64,000 nt of DNA from Syntrophobacterales bacterium (GCA_026417655.1 JAOACS010000028.1:1-64000), one strand, 5' to 3'; positions 1 to 8,550 are shown, counted from the first letter of the stretch. The notes: generated by a model from the sequence alone, not told the origin. Program-made: numbers and translations.

Positions 1-982
1 TGACGGTGGTGTCCACAATGCTGACCGCACGACTGGGCGCGCCCAAGCTGTCCAGCTCAAGGGTCGGAGCCAGGGTCTTAAGACCTGTGATGGTGAGGTC
101 CTCAGAACTATTGAAGTTGCGGATGGTCGTCACCCCCGTGGTGCCGGTGAAGTCGAAGGTCGTGCCCCCCACCGCATCAGAGGTGATCTGCACGGTCTCG
201 ATGTTCTTGATTTCGAATCCGGATTCGGTTACAGCAGCGTTACCGGAAGAGGCATAGCGCAGCGTGTCATCACCCACGCCCCCATCGAGCACGTCGCCCG
301 AAGAAAGCGTCGCTTCGGTTGCAATGAAGATATCGTTACCCGCCGTGCCCGTAAACGCGTCCGCGCCGGTCGTGAGCGTGAAAGTCTGCCCTGTAGAGGG
401 TGGATTTACTATTACTTGATCCCCCGGATCGGCTATGGATTTTACATCATTTAAAACCCCTGTCTTGGTAGCTGGGTTTACAGCATCAATGAAATTAAGC
501 TTTGAGGCGATATCATTTGCGTCGGTATTTCCAGAATAGGTCGCTGCAAACTTCGTGCCCGAGGAATCATCATTAGGAATCCCATCCCCGTTCGGGTCAA
601 GAAACTCAACAAACCAGTTGGCATACTGAAGCTTGTTATTAAGAGAGGCATAATCTGGCCCTGAAGAGACACTTAAAATCTTAATAAGTAAATCAGCTAC
701 GGAGTTTACACCCACCTTATCCCCACTCGTTGTATTCCTATGAAAGGCAAAGTTAATAATTCTATCAATTGAAGCATCAAGACTTGGTGAGCCAAAACGA
801 CCTTGAGCTTCTGGAGAATTAATAAATCTAGCTATTAGATCCCTTACCGCTTGACTATCAGGTGCTGCATTATCGGGAAGCTGGCTTGCCCAGTAACGGA
901 GTCCTCCTGGATCCGCAGGCCTTCCATAAAAAGCAATATATAACTTCTGGACAAGATCCCTATTCGTCGTCCAATTAGCCAT
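1..982 (-). CDS. RTX/S-layer-like exported protein with N-terminal DUF4214 (partial)
   Basis: The gene starts with ATG at 980-982 behind a strong AAGGAGG site and stays open for 327 codons to the left edge, so its C-terminus is outside the window. Residues about 8-30 carry the DUF4214 signature (LYIAFYGRPADPGG). The second half reads as acidic, Gly/Asp/Thr-rich sequence (TGTAGNDIF, DGGVGDDTL) typical of RTX/S-layer calcium-binding repeats. There is no Sec signal peptide, which fits type I secretion through a C-terminal signal that would lie outside the window. Base composition changes inside the gene near 395: the distal part is about 59% GC over 360 bases by hand count, against about 42% for 421-780. 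Function in surface coating or adhesion is inferred. Confidence 0.85.
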   Translation of the reverse strand, partial: MANWTTNRDLVQKLYIAFYGRPADPGGLRYWASQLPDNAAPDSQAVRDLIARFINSPEAQGRFGSPSLDASIDRIINFAFHRNTTSGDKVGVNSVADLLIKILSVSSGPDYASLNNKLQYANWFVEFLDPNGDGIPNDDSSGTKFAATYSGNTDANDIASKLNFIDAVNPATKTGVLNDVKSIADPGDQVIVNPPSTGQTFTLTTGADAFTGTAGNDIFIATEATLSSGDVLDGGVGDDTLRYASSGNAAVTESGFEIKNIETVQITSDAVGGTTFDFTGTTGVTTIRNFNSSEDLTITGLKTLAPTLELDSLGAPSRAVSIVDTTV

Positions 983-1094
983 TCTAGAACCTCCTTTTGT
1001 TTTTGATCGTTACATAGACCCCTTAAAGCCCCTTAAAACCTATAAACCTAACTGCCTTTTCTAATCACCCCCTAACCTCCAAGTGTTTTCTCCC

Positions 1095-1123
1095 TAATTA
1101 TTCTTTTCCCTTAGATATGTCAA
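1095..1123 (-). promoter_or_regulatory. Sigma-70-type promoter of the RTX/DUF4214 gene
   Basis: On the minus strand a perfect -35 box TTGACA (1118-1123) is followed after 17 bases by TAATTA (1095-1100). It lies about 110 bases upstream of the start codon at 982, in the only gap between this gene and the protease gene. The RTX gene is therefore probably transcribed separately from the operon upstream. Confidence 0.6.
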
Positions 1124-1214
1124 TATTAAACCTTACTACTAGCACTACTAGCCCCCACGTAAAAACCACCAATTTCAATAGCGAATAAGATCACAATTCA
1201 ACCACGAAATCAAG

Positions 1215-1238
1215 AAAAAAACTATTGACAAAATAGTT
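1215..1238 (-). terminator. Rho-independent terminator overlapping the protease stop codon
   Basis: Read on the minus strand, AACTATT (1232-1238), a 5-base loop and AATAGTT (1220-1226) form a 7-bp stem followed by a T run. The stem includes the last codons and the TAG stop of the protease gene. It would end the three-gene operon just before the separately promoted RTX gene. Confidence 0.6.
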
Positions 1239-4200
1239 CAACCCGAGCTTTTGCCACTGTAACACTTGAAGCCTCCTTCGTAACGGCCTGAAGTATCGCC
1301 TGAGCCCTTCGAATGTCTTCAAGGGTCGCATAACGACAGGAGGGGTTTTCCCTTAGCTTCCTAGTAAAATACTCGGCCACCTCTATCCGGTTGTTTATAA
1401 CCGTCAAATCATCCCCTTGAGCCCCGTTCATAACGTCTAACGTTATAGTCTGAAGAGTCATAAGCCTCCGGTTTAACCGATCAAGATAAAAGGCCTTCCC
1501 CTCCGGATCGGGATTCCTCCCAAACATCTGTTGATAGATGGTATCTATGAGCTGAGAATTCGTCATGCCCCCATAGCGGCTTATAAACTCCTGAGAGGTC
1601 CCAAAGGCCTCAATAATAGCCCTCAAATCACCTCCCGCCTCCTGAAGCCTCCTTGCCCAGTAATCCTGGCCTCCAGGATCCGCTGGACGGCCATAATAGG
1701 CTACATAGGCCTTCTGCACCTCCCGAAGATAGCGAGAATCTACCTCTCCACCTTCGCCAGAATCCCAAACATTTAACTCCACCCTATCTACAAAAAGAGA
1801 TGATGGGAAGCTATCGTCAGTTAAGGTGAAAAACTCTACCACCACTTCCCTTCCTGAAAACTCACTAAGATCAAAGAAGGGACTCTGGATCCACCTTCCC
1901 GTGTCCGTTAGCCAACAAAGATCTGAGGCAGCGATTCGCTTAAGAATAGACCTTCCAGTCCTATCGAGTACCCATACACCACCTAGATCGTAGCCACATT
2001 CGTCCTCCGAGTTTATCCATAGGTAAAACCTTAGTGACGCATCCGATCCGGAGGGTATAAAAACCCTCTGCCTAAGAAGCGCTATCTCATCGTCATAGCC
2101 ACCAAGCCAGGCAACATAACTTCCCTCAATCGGCGGTAGTCCCTCGATTTTACTCAGGTGATAGATAATGGGAAAATCATAAAGACTTAGCTCCTCCCAG
2201 TAGCTGGAACCCTCCTCAAAGCCAGGATTCTTCAATACATTGGTTACCCTAGTGGCCGATGACTGGCGAATAGGAACCCTCATACCACCAACCTCTATAC
2301 TCCCCTCCCGGTAGCCAGAGCCCGTAAACTGACCAACCAGAAACCTTATCATTCCACTACCCGTGCCGGAGCCAGAGGTTACGGTAATCCAATCCACCGA
2401 AGAAGTAGCTCGCCAGTTGCAGCCAGACATGGCCCCAACGTATATAATACCTTCTCCACCATAAGCTGGAAAACGTAAGGTCTCGGGTGTGACGTCCACA
2501 ACACAACCCGAGGTCCACATAGCCCGAATGGTGTATGAAATATTTCCTACATCCCAGTTGCTCACACCTATCCACCACACGCCCGGCAAAGGATTAAGAA
2601 AGGAACACTCCTCCTCCGTTTGCTCTTCACCGCCTGAGACACAATCGAAAAGATTAGAAGTTGGTCTTTCATTCCGGAGCATAAACAGATCAACATCGCC
2701 CGTTAAATTTCTCAAGGTGACAGTAAGCCTAGTTGTTCCAGGAGGTATGGTTACGAAGTAGTAATTCCACGCCGACCCTTCAGAATTACCCGATACAGAG
2801 TCGCTTCTCGATACACCATTTTGAAGTTCCACATTTCCACCTGGGGAAACACCAGTTTGCCTAACCAAAAAGCTTTGATCAGCTATAGTTATCGTGGCCG
2901 TCCTCATTGAAGTGCCAGAATAGCTATCTACCCGATAGGTTACCGTCCCACTTCCAGTTCCCGAAATTCCAGAGACAATATTTACCCAGCTAGCCCCACT
3001 CGAGGCTCTCCAGGAACAGCCACTCCCAGTAAGGACACTGATAGTTCCCGTCCCTCCAGAGGCACTGAAGGTGTTCGATAAGGAATTTAACGAATATGTG
3101 CAGGAAGTAGAGGCGCCTTGATTTACCGAAATACGCTCCCCCGCAACAAGAAGAGTCGTTGAACGGGGGGGACCAGTATTTTGGGACGCCCGATAACGGA
3201 CTGTTCCGCTTCCTGAACCGGTTGCTCCAGATACAATTTGAATCCACCCCTCAGGACTCGACGCAGACCAGTTACAACCGCTCTGGGTCGTAACCGTTAT
3301 GGTTCCCTCGCTAGAAGAGGGAGGAAGTGAAAGGCTTGTGGGAGTTACAGAATAGCTACAGGCTGAAGTCCCCGCTTGATTAACTGTAACCGTCTGTCCT
3401 GCCACGGTAAGGCTTCCAGAACGAGCACTCCCGCCGTTTCTCTCAATAGAGATCTGCACTTGACCATTTCCTATGCCGTTTGGGGTTGAGGTTATGCGGA
3501 TCCAACTGGCGTTCGAGCCCGAAGACCAACTGCAGGAACCTGAACTTGTAGAGATAGAAATAGTGGCAGTGCCCCCCTCCGAATCGATACTGAGAGACTG
3601 GGGAGATACGGAGTAGGTACAGGAGCCCCTAAATTCCGCATAATTCGCCTTGTACCCAACCTTGGAAACACCCCATTTTATACGCATATACCCATTTTCA
3701 CCCCAACCGGATCCCCAGGAGTTTCGAAGGATCCAAACCCCTTGGGAATCGTCCCAGCCCACCAAAACAATCGCATGATTCACCGAGCCTTGACAAACTG
3801 AGCTCTCATCGGTCTCAAAGATCCCTCCTCGATAACTCTGAAAGGCCCTCCCTACACAGACGGCCGCAGCAAGGGGACCATAGTTGTAAAGGGCTTGCTT
3901 TATATCATTTACCGATGGCATCGAAGATGCGGCATTCGCATACCCCCAATTACTTATACTGTAAGGATGACTTGGAATAGCAAAACAGGCTCCATTCGTT
4001 GCGGTATAGGGCATGTCCTGCTCAACAACGGCTCCCGCCTGACTCTGTTCCCTGGCGACCTTATCCTTGTGATAATCGTGAGCGAACCACCCCCCGTCAC
4101 AGCTCCAACCGTCCCTATTACAGGAGACAAGAAACTGCTCGGAAAGATCCGTTGCCGCTCCAGACCTCATCTTGATTAAGCCCTCAAGCACCCCAACAGT

Positions 4201-5046
4201 CGCAAAGGCCCAGCAACTGCCACACTCACCCTGATCCTTTACGGCCGTAAGGCGAGGGCGAAGATCGTAGGAGGACGGAAGAGACTGCCCAAGCGGTGGA
4301 GTCGTCCCAGTGGCCTCCTCCTTGACAAAGGAACCCCCTTCATCTCCCAAAGATAAAGAGGGCTTCTCCGTCGAAGGGGAATCGAGCACAAGGGGGATCA
4401 TTTCGGGGATCTCCCCTGAGGACTTCACAGTAACCATCGCTCCATTATTGCCAAACTCCTCCCAGGGGCGATGGTAGCGAAGAACTATCCTTTTAAGACC
4501 AAAAGTGGAGGTTCTGAAGACAAAGCGACTTTCACCTTCCCCTCCTAAACGAGGCTCCTTCTGCACATAGGGAAAAGCTTCGTAATCCTCAAAGGAAGAA
4601 AGCGTTTCGTCAGCTACCGACCAGGAATAACCAGTCGTTATGTTGGCTCTGAGAAGTACATTAACCTCCTTTCGTTTAGGTGCCCTCCCTTCGAAGATAA
4701 GAGTGGTGGGACGGGAAAGGAGAATCCTTACACCATTTGAAGTGGGAGCCATCAGGAAACGTCTTAGCTCCGATATGGTGCCCTCGCCCTTCACAGTTAC
4801 ACGTAGCCGATCACTACTATCCAACGAAGGCTCCCTTTTAACAAAAAGCCTAGCGCCACTTGCCGAGGCTGCCGAAGAAAGTTTCGGCCTCTCTAGCTCT
4901 ATTCGGGATGCTTCGTCGGAAAATTCATAGACCCAGGATATCCTAGTCCTTTGAGAACCGCTAGATAACAAGATATCGCCCGCCAATCCAAAAGAAACAA
5001 AGCCAAGAAGGAAGATAATAACTATCAAGAAAACCCTTGTCTTCAT
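1222..5046 (-). CDS. Secreted papain-family (C1) cysteine protease with chagasin-like, BACON and DUF4214 domains
   Basis: I start at 5046 (1274 aa): AGGAGG sits 9 bases upstream and a signal peptide follows directly; an ATG 30 bases earlier has no such site. Domain order: signal peptide (1-23); chagasin/I42-like inhibitor domain (about 110-210) with NITTGYSW, LGGEGE and a YHRPWE motif; papain domain (about 257-472) with Gln272, Cys278 (GECGSCWAF), His424 (VNHAI) and Asn442 (RNSWGSGWG). Then come three BACON repeats (about 476-735), a pre-peptidase C-terminal-like beta domain, a fourth BACON repeat, a jelly-roll 'NPGFE' domain and a C-terminal DUF4214 (YYGRPADPGG). All catalytic residues are present, so activity is likely. 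The inhibitor domain may keep the enzyme latent, which is inference. It is the last gene of a three-gene operon. Confidence 0.88.
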   Translation of the reverse strand: MKTRVFLIVIIFLLGFVSFGLAGDILLSSGSQRTRISWVYEFSDEASRIELERPKLSSAASASGARLFVKREPSLDSSDRLRVTVKGEGTISELRRFLMAPTSNGVRILLSRPTTLIFEGRAPKRKEVNVLLRANITTGYSWSVADETLSSFEDYEAFPYVQKEPRLGGEGESRFVFRTSTFGLKRIVLRYHRPWEEFGNNGAMVTVKSSGEIPEMIPLVLDSPSTEKPSLSLGDEGGSFVKEEATGTTPPLGQSLPSSYDLRPRLTAVKDQGECGSCWAFATVGVLEGLIKMRSGAATDLSEQFLVSCNRDGWSCDGGWFAHDYHKDKVAREQSQAGAVVEQDMPYTATNGACFAIPSHPYSISNWGYANAASSMPSVNDIKQALYNYGPLAAAVCVGRAFQSYRGGIFETDESSVCQGSVNHAIVLVGWDDSQGVWILRNSWGSGWGENGYMRIKWGVSKVGYKANYAEFRGSCTYSVSPQSLSIDSEGGTATISISTSSGSCSWSSGSNASWIRITSTPNGIGNGQVQISIERNGGSARSGSLTVAGQTVTVNQAGTSACSYSVTPTSLSLPPSSSEGTITVTTQSGCNWSASSPEGWIQIVSGATGSGSGTVRYRASQNTGPPRSTTLLVAGERISVNQGASTSCTYSLNSLSNTFSASGGTGTISVLTGSGCSWRASSGASWVNIVSGISGTGSGTVTYRVDSYSGTSMRTATITIADQSFLVRQTGVSPGGNVELQNGVSRSDSVSGNSEGSAWNYYFVTIPPGTTRLTVTLRNLTGDVDLFMLRNERPTSNLFDCVSGGEEQTEEECSFLNPLPGVWWIGVSNWDVGNISYTIRAMWTSGCVVDVTPETLRFPAYGGEGIIYVGAMSGCNWRATSSVDWITVTSGSGTGSGMIRFLVGQFTGSGYREGSIEVGGMRVPIRQSSATRVTNVLKNPGFEEGSSYWEELSLYDFPIIYHLSKIEGLPPIEGSYVAWLGGYDDEIALLRQRVFIPSGSDASLRFYLWINSEDECGYDLGGVWVLDRTGRSILKRIAASDLCWLTDTGRWIQSPFFDLSEFSGREVVVEFFTLTDDSFPSSLFVDRVELNVWDSGEGGEVDSRYLREVQKAYVAYYGRPADPGGQDYWARRLQEAGGDLRAIIEAFGTSQEFISRYGGMTNSQLIDTIYQQMFGRNPDPEGKAFYLDRLNRRLMTLQTITLDVMNGAQGDDLTVINNRIEVAEYFTRKLRENPSCRYATLEDIRRAQAILQAVTKEASSVTVAKARVELFCQ

Positions 5047-5103
5047 AAAGTCCATCCTCCTTTCTTTGGCCTCCATATCTACACTATACGCCTTTTTTCC
5101 ATC

Positions 5104-6354
5104 TTAATCCTTCATGCATACTACCGATCTATCAAAGCTAGCCCCTACAGCCTGCTCCATCCCAACGGTTATGCATCCTCTGAATAGGTTTACCCTGTCA
5201 CAGACCTGACCATAGGGACAACAACAACAGGTTTGAGCACACTGCGAGGCCGTCTCACCAGGACATCCCCTAGTCAATACGCAGCAGCTCTGAGCCGATT
5301 GACAATTTCTTTCATCACTTCCGTCTCCACACTCGTCCTTTCCGTTACATACCCTAAATCGGCAAATCTTCTTGCCGTTACCACAGACATAAACTCCCGA
5401 TTCGTCACAGTCACAGGTCCATTCGTCACTTCCATCCCTACAATCCTGCCTTCTATCGCAGACATTGGAGGCACATATCTCCTGGCCATTTTCACAAGAG
5501 ACAACACCTCCCTGGTTGGCACACTTTGCTTCCATGTGGCAAGCATTGTCATACCAATACCCTCCGGCGGATTCACAATCGACCCTAGTCCTACAAAGAA
5601 CTACATTAATGTAACATTCCCTTGAGGAGGTATTACACTGGTTGTCATACCAGAATCCACCGACTCTAGTGCATTCAGCCTCGGTCTTACATAGCCTTAC
5701 ATTGCTCGAGCTACACTGAGGACTAGCGTTACATTTACTATTATACCAATAGCCCCCATTTTGTCCACATTCTGTTGCATTCGTGCAGCCTGCCAAGTTG
5801 CTTCTCCTACAGGCCGGAACCGGATTGGTGCTACAGGTGTTATTTGGCTGCCATGTTCCTCCGGCACTACTACAGGAACTCCTGCTACTGCAGGCCTGAA
5901 GACTGGTCCTAGAACAGGAAGGGCTTTGTCTTACATCTGAAGGCAAGGGGTTTGAAGAGGTAGGGGGATTAGAGGTTGACTCACTCAAGACCCGATCAAT
6001 AGTAACATCCCTAGTATTCTGAACCCCCAAGACCCAAGCCTTATTTACTGGGTCCACGTCCGCTCCTCCTCCGGGTCCAATGGAAGTGGCTACACTATTT
6101 ACCATTCCGCCCGTTGTGCCCAAGACTTGAGAAAAGGTCGATAAATTCTGTCTATGCCGCTCAGCAGGCTCAATAGGGGCATTGGCAGGGTTTTCTATTA
6201 AATCTTCTACAGCCCTTCCACTGGTCTCCCTTATCCTTTGAGCCGTTGTGCCAGCAAGGTATAACCATCCCAAGGTTACACCTACCACTACAGCTACAGC
6301 CAGGGGCACAAGTCCTTGATTACTCTTCAAAATATTTTTGAAAAAGCTTAGCAT
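5104..6354 (-). CDS. Membrane-anchored cysteine-rich protein with two LDL-receptor class A repeats
   Basis: This 416-residue protein has one N-terminal membrane segment (about 15-36) without an obvious cleavage site, then a Ser/Pro/Asn-rich stretch to about 145. Four cysteine repeats follow (about 147-174, 182-208, 214-240, 247-272), each C-x6/7-C-x5-C-x3-GG-x-W-x4/5-C, mostly with GGYWY. Two LDL-receptor class A repeats come next (about 278-314 and 316-351), ending CRDGSDEWTC and CGDGSDERNC with the acidic calcium ligands intact. A Cys-rich tail (CCCCPYGQVC) closes the protein. LDLa repeats bind protein ligands in animals and are uncommon in bacteria. A surface adhesin or ligand-binding role is inferred. 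It lies 19 bases after the DUF4214 gene and 57 bases before the protease gene, in one operon. Confidence 0.8.
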   Translation of the reverse strand: MLSFFKNILKSNQGLVPLAVAVVVGVTLGWLYLAGTTAQRIRETSGRAVEDLIENPANAPIEPAERHRQNLSTFSQVLGTTGGMVNSVATSIGPGGGADVDPVNKAWVLGVQNTRDVTIDRVLSESTSNPPTSSNPLPSDVRQSPSCSRTSLQACSSRSSCSSAGGTWQPNNTCSTNPVPACRRSNLAGCTNATECGQNGGYWYNSKCNASPQCSSSNVRLCKTEAECTRVGGFWYDNQCNTSSRECYINVVLCRTRVDCESAGGYWYDNACHMEAKCANQGGVVSCENGQEICASNVCDRRQDCRDGSDEWTCDCDESGVYVCGNGKKICRFRVCNGKDECGDGSDERNCQSAQSCCVLTRGCPGETASQCAQTCCCCPYGQVCDRVNLFRGCITVGMEQAVGASFDRSVVCMKD

Positions 6355-6373
6355 ATTATTCTCCCTTCGTTGG

Positions 6374-7489
6374 TCACTCTATTTTACAAAGATCCGAACC
6401 AGCCCTAGGAGAAACAAGGGCATAACCGGCCTCTACCTGAAACACCAAATCGTTTTCCAAATAGACTGAGCTGGCCGCTAGGGTAGTGGTTGGATTATAT
6501 CTCATGGCCGTTATGAGTCTTCCGCCAAATTGAATCTGTTGGGTGCAGGTCGGCTCTCCTAACATCCTTATCACGTCCTCTTTGGTTGTGCAGGGGGTAA
6601 AGAGAGAGGGGCTTAAATGAGTAGGGACAAGATTATGAGCATAGGGTCCTACCGTCTTTTCCTCAATAAAGTAACCGTTATCGAATAAAATAGCCTTCAA
6701 GCCACTTGATGAATTATTATAAATCCATGTTTCAACCTTTCTTACCCTACCAGAATACACAGGCCTTCCCAAGGAGTCGGCCTCTTCAGTTGTAAAAACA
6801 ATGGTGAATAAGGAGGGGTTCCCTCTAGAGGCTATAAAGGCCTGTTGATCTCTACTTAGGGCAACCAGCGATTCGGTAACATTCAAGGGACACCTCAGAA
6901 CCCGACAGTAGCGATAGTCGGTAAGAATTTTTCCCGCATTGATGGAACCCTTGGTTGCATTCACAAAGGATATGACCTTCTTTGCCTCTTCTGCCGCCTG
7001 GTTCCCTGAGTAGGTGCAGGAGGGGTTGTTCCTGATCTGTTGAGTAAAATACTTCGCCACCTCAACCTTATTCTCAATGGTGGTCTTGTCCTCGTTCTCA
7101 GCTCCATAGAGGATATTAAGGGCGATTGTCTGAAGGGTCATCTCACCCCTTTGGAGCTTATTAACGTAGAACTGCTTTCCCGCCTCCTCGGCATTCCGAT
7201 TAAAGAGATTAAGATAGATGTTATTTACTAACTCCGGATAACTAAGTCGCCCAAAACGATCCCTAAACTCCTGGGAATTTCCAAACTCCTGCATAATCGA
7301 TGAGAGGGAACCCTCGTTGGCTAGCCTCCTCGACCAGTAATCTAGCCCTCCAGGATCGGCAGGTCTTCCGTAGTATGCAATATAGGCCCTCTGAACCTCC
7401 GAAACACTATCCACCGCTAGGGCTATATTGGTGTTAAAGATTAATAGGACCAAAAAAAAACACCACACCAACCTTCCATTTTCTTTCAT
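6374..7489 (-). CDS. Secreted DUF4214-domain protein of unknown function
   Basis: This 371-residue protein has a signal peptide (residues 1-25, ending NIALA) and a GGAGG site upstream. Residues about 30-165 form a DUF4214 module with AYIAYYGRPADPGG, very like the C-terminal module of the protease encoded two genes downstream. Both copies continue into a matching NPSC..Y segment with another Cys about 40 residues later. The C-terminal half (about 190-371) starts at CPLNVTES and I do not recognise it; it contains several cysteines and looks beta-rich. It is the first gene of the operon and follows a strong promoter. A role in surface attachment or assembly is suggested only by context. Confidence 0.75.
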   Translation of the reverse strand: MKENGRLVWCFFLVLLIFNTNIALAVDSVSEVQRAYIAYYGRPADPGGLDYWSRRLANEGSLSSIMQEFGNSQEFRDRFGRLSYPELVNNIYLNLFNRNAEEAGKQFYVNKLQRGEMTLQTIALNILYGAENEDKTTIENKVEVAKYFTQQIRNNPSCTYSGNQAAEEAKKVISFVNATKGSINAGKILTDYRYCRVLRCPLNVTESLVALSRDQQAFIASRGNPSLFTIVFTTEEADSLGRPVYSGRVRKVETWIYNNSSSGLKAILFDNGYFIEEKTVGPYAHNLVPTHLSPSLFTPCTTKEDVIRMLGEPTCTQQIQFGGRLITAMRYNPTTTLAASSVYLENDLVFQVEAGYALVSPRAGSDLCKIE

Positions 7490-7625
7490 ACTGAGTCCTC
7501 CATGTTTTCCAAAAAAGTATCTCCCTATTTATTAGCTGGGACTAAATCGCTACTTTATTTTAGGTAGCGCGTCATAAAACTCTAGTTAGCGAAAGCGGGG
7601 AGAGGGGAATATATTTAAGGGGAGC

Positions 7626-7666
7626 TAAGACGTCTTAATTTTAACCTACGATATTATAGTCGTCAA
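7626..7666 (-). promoter_or_regulatory. Sigma-70-type promoter with 12-bp palindrome at the start site
   Basis: On the minus strand TTGACG (7661-7666) and TAAAAT (7638-7643) are separated by 17 bases, a good sigma-70 promoter for the DUF4214/LDLa/protease operon. Directly after the -10 box lies a perfect 12-bp palindrome, TAAGACGTCTTA (7626-7637), where a bound protein would block initiation. A further inverted repeat, CGCTAC...GTAGCG (7548-7569), lies in the long 5' leader. The rest of 7490-7776 shows no gene. Confidence 0.6.
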
Positions 7667-7699
7667 AAATATTTTCTACCCATACCCCCCCAGATGGAC

Positions 7700-7728
7700 T
7701 TGATTATTCTCGGCTTGTATGGTTTAAA
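7700..7728 (+). promoter_or_regulatory. Candidate promoter of the dsbC-like gene
   Basis: TTGATT (7700-7705) and TTTAAA (7723-7728) are spaced by 17 bases and lie about 50 bases upstream of the ATG at 7777. The match is moderate and the assignment rests mainly on position. Confidence 0.35.
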
Positions 7729-7776
7729 GCCTTGGTGGTTTGTAAAACATCTAAAACAGTTGAAGGGAGAGAGGTA

Positions 7777-8550
7777 ATGAAAGTCAAAGGACGAAAAGTT
7801 TTTTTCTGTACAGGCCTTACCTTAGGTATTTTCCTTATGGGATCTCTTATGGCTCTAGCCTGCCCTACCGTCCAACAGGTACAAGAAGGCATAAAAAAGG
7901 TATTTAACCAGAGTTTTGAAGTAAAAAAGGTTCAACCCTCCAAGGAGCTTCCAGGGATCTGTGAAGCCCACGTGCTGGTCCAGGAGCGTTATAATATCTT
8001 ATACGTAGACGAAAAGGGTAAATACTTCTTTGCCGGAAACCTAATTGAGATCGCAACAGGGAAAAATCTTACCCAGGAGGCATCCCAGGAACTCAATAAA
8101 CTCACCGTAGATGACGTAAAAAAGCTCACCTCCCTCGTGGCCTTCACGGTCGGGAAGAAGGGGCCTGAGGTCTATTTTATAACGGATCCCCAGTGTCCCT
8201 ATTGTAAAAAGGCCCTCCCAACCTTGAAAAAACTCACCGATGAGGGCAAACTAAAAGTTCACGTTGTCCTCTTTCCCCTTTCTATACACCCCGGGGCGAA
8301 GGAGCAATCTATCTCGATCATTTGCGACAAAAAGGAGCTCCCTGGCCTAGAGAGCGGCTATAAGTCCGAAAACCAATGTGAAGAGGGAAAGAAAAAGGTC
8401 GAAGGAGCAGAGAGCTTTCTGCAGACGAAGGGTATTCGGGGCACCCCATCCTATATCTTTCCCAATGGGAAAGTTAACGTGGGGATGATAGATTCGGAAG
8501 AAAATCTTTTAAAGATGGCCGAAGAAAATCAGCTCGCCAAGGCAAAATAA
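7777..8550 (+). CDS. DsbC/DsbG-like periplasmic thiol:disulfide protein
   Basis: I start at 7777, not at an ATG 45 bases upstream, because GGGAGAGAGG precedes it and a signal peptide (KVFFCTG...LMALA) follows at once. The 257-residue protein has a DsbC-type N-terminal domain (about 30-110) and a thioredoxin fold with CPYC active site (DPQCPYCKK) and a cis-Pro loop (GIRGTPSY). Such proteins isomerise or reduce disulfides in the periplasm. That role fits a genome encoding Cys-rich exported proteins just across the divergent promoter region, though a functional link is inferred. It lies 23 bases upstream of rubrerythrin. DsbC and DsbG cannot be told apart here. Confidence 0.85.
   Translation: MKVKGRKVFFCTGLTLGIFLMGSLMALACPTVQQVQEGIKKVFNQSFEVKKVQPSKELPGICEAHVLVQERYNILYVDEKGKYFFAGNLIEIATGKNLTQEASQELNKLTVDDVKKLTSLVAFTVGKKGPEVYFITDPQCPYCKKALPTLKKLTDEGKLKVHVVLFPLSIHPGAKEQSISIICDKKELPGLESGYKSENQCEEGKKKVEGAESFLQTKGIRGTPSYIFPNGKVNVGMIDSEENLLKMAEENQLAKAK

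Noticed and set aside
2800-3640. Possible tandem DNA repeat
   Set aside because: The similarity comes from consecutive BACON protein domains; the DNA copies differ too much to be a repeat array or CRISPR.
2990-4930. Several open frames on both strands inside the protease gene
   Set aside because: They lie within a clearly conserved multi-domain protein on the minus strand and show no protein-like motifs of their own.
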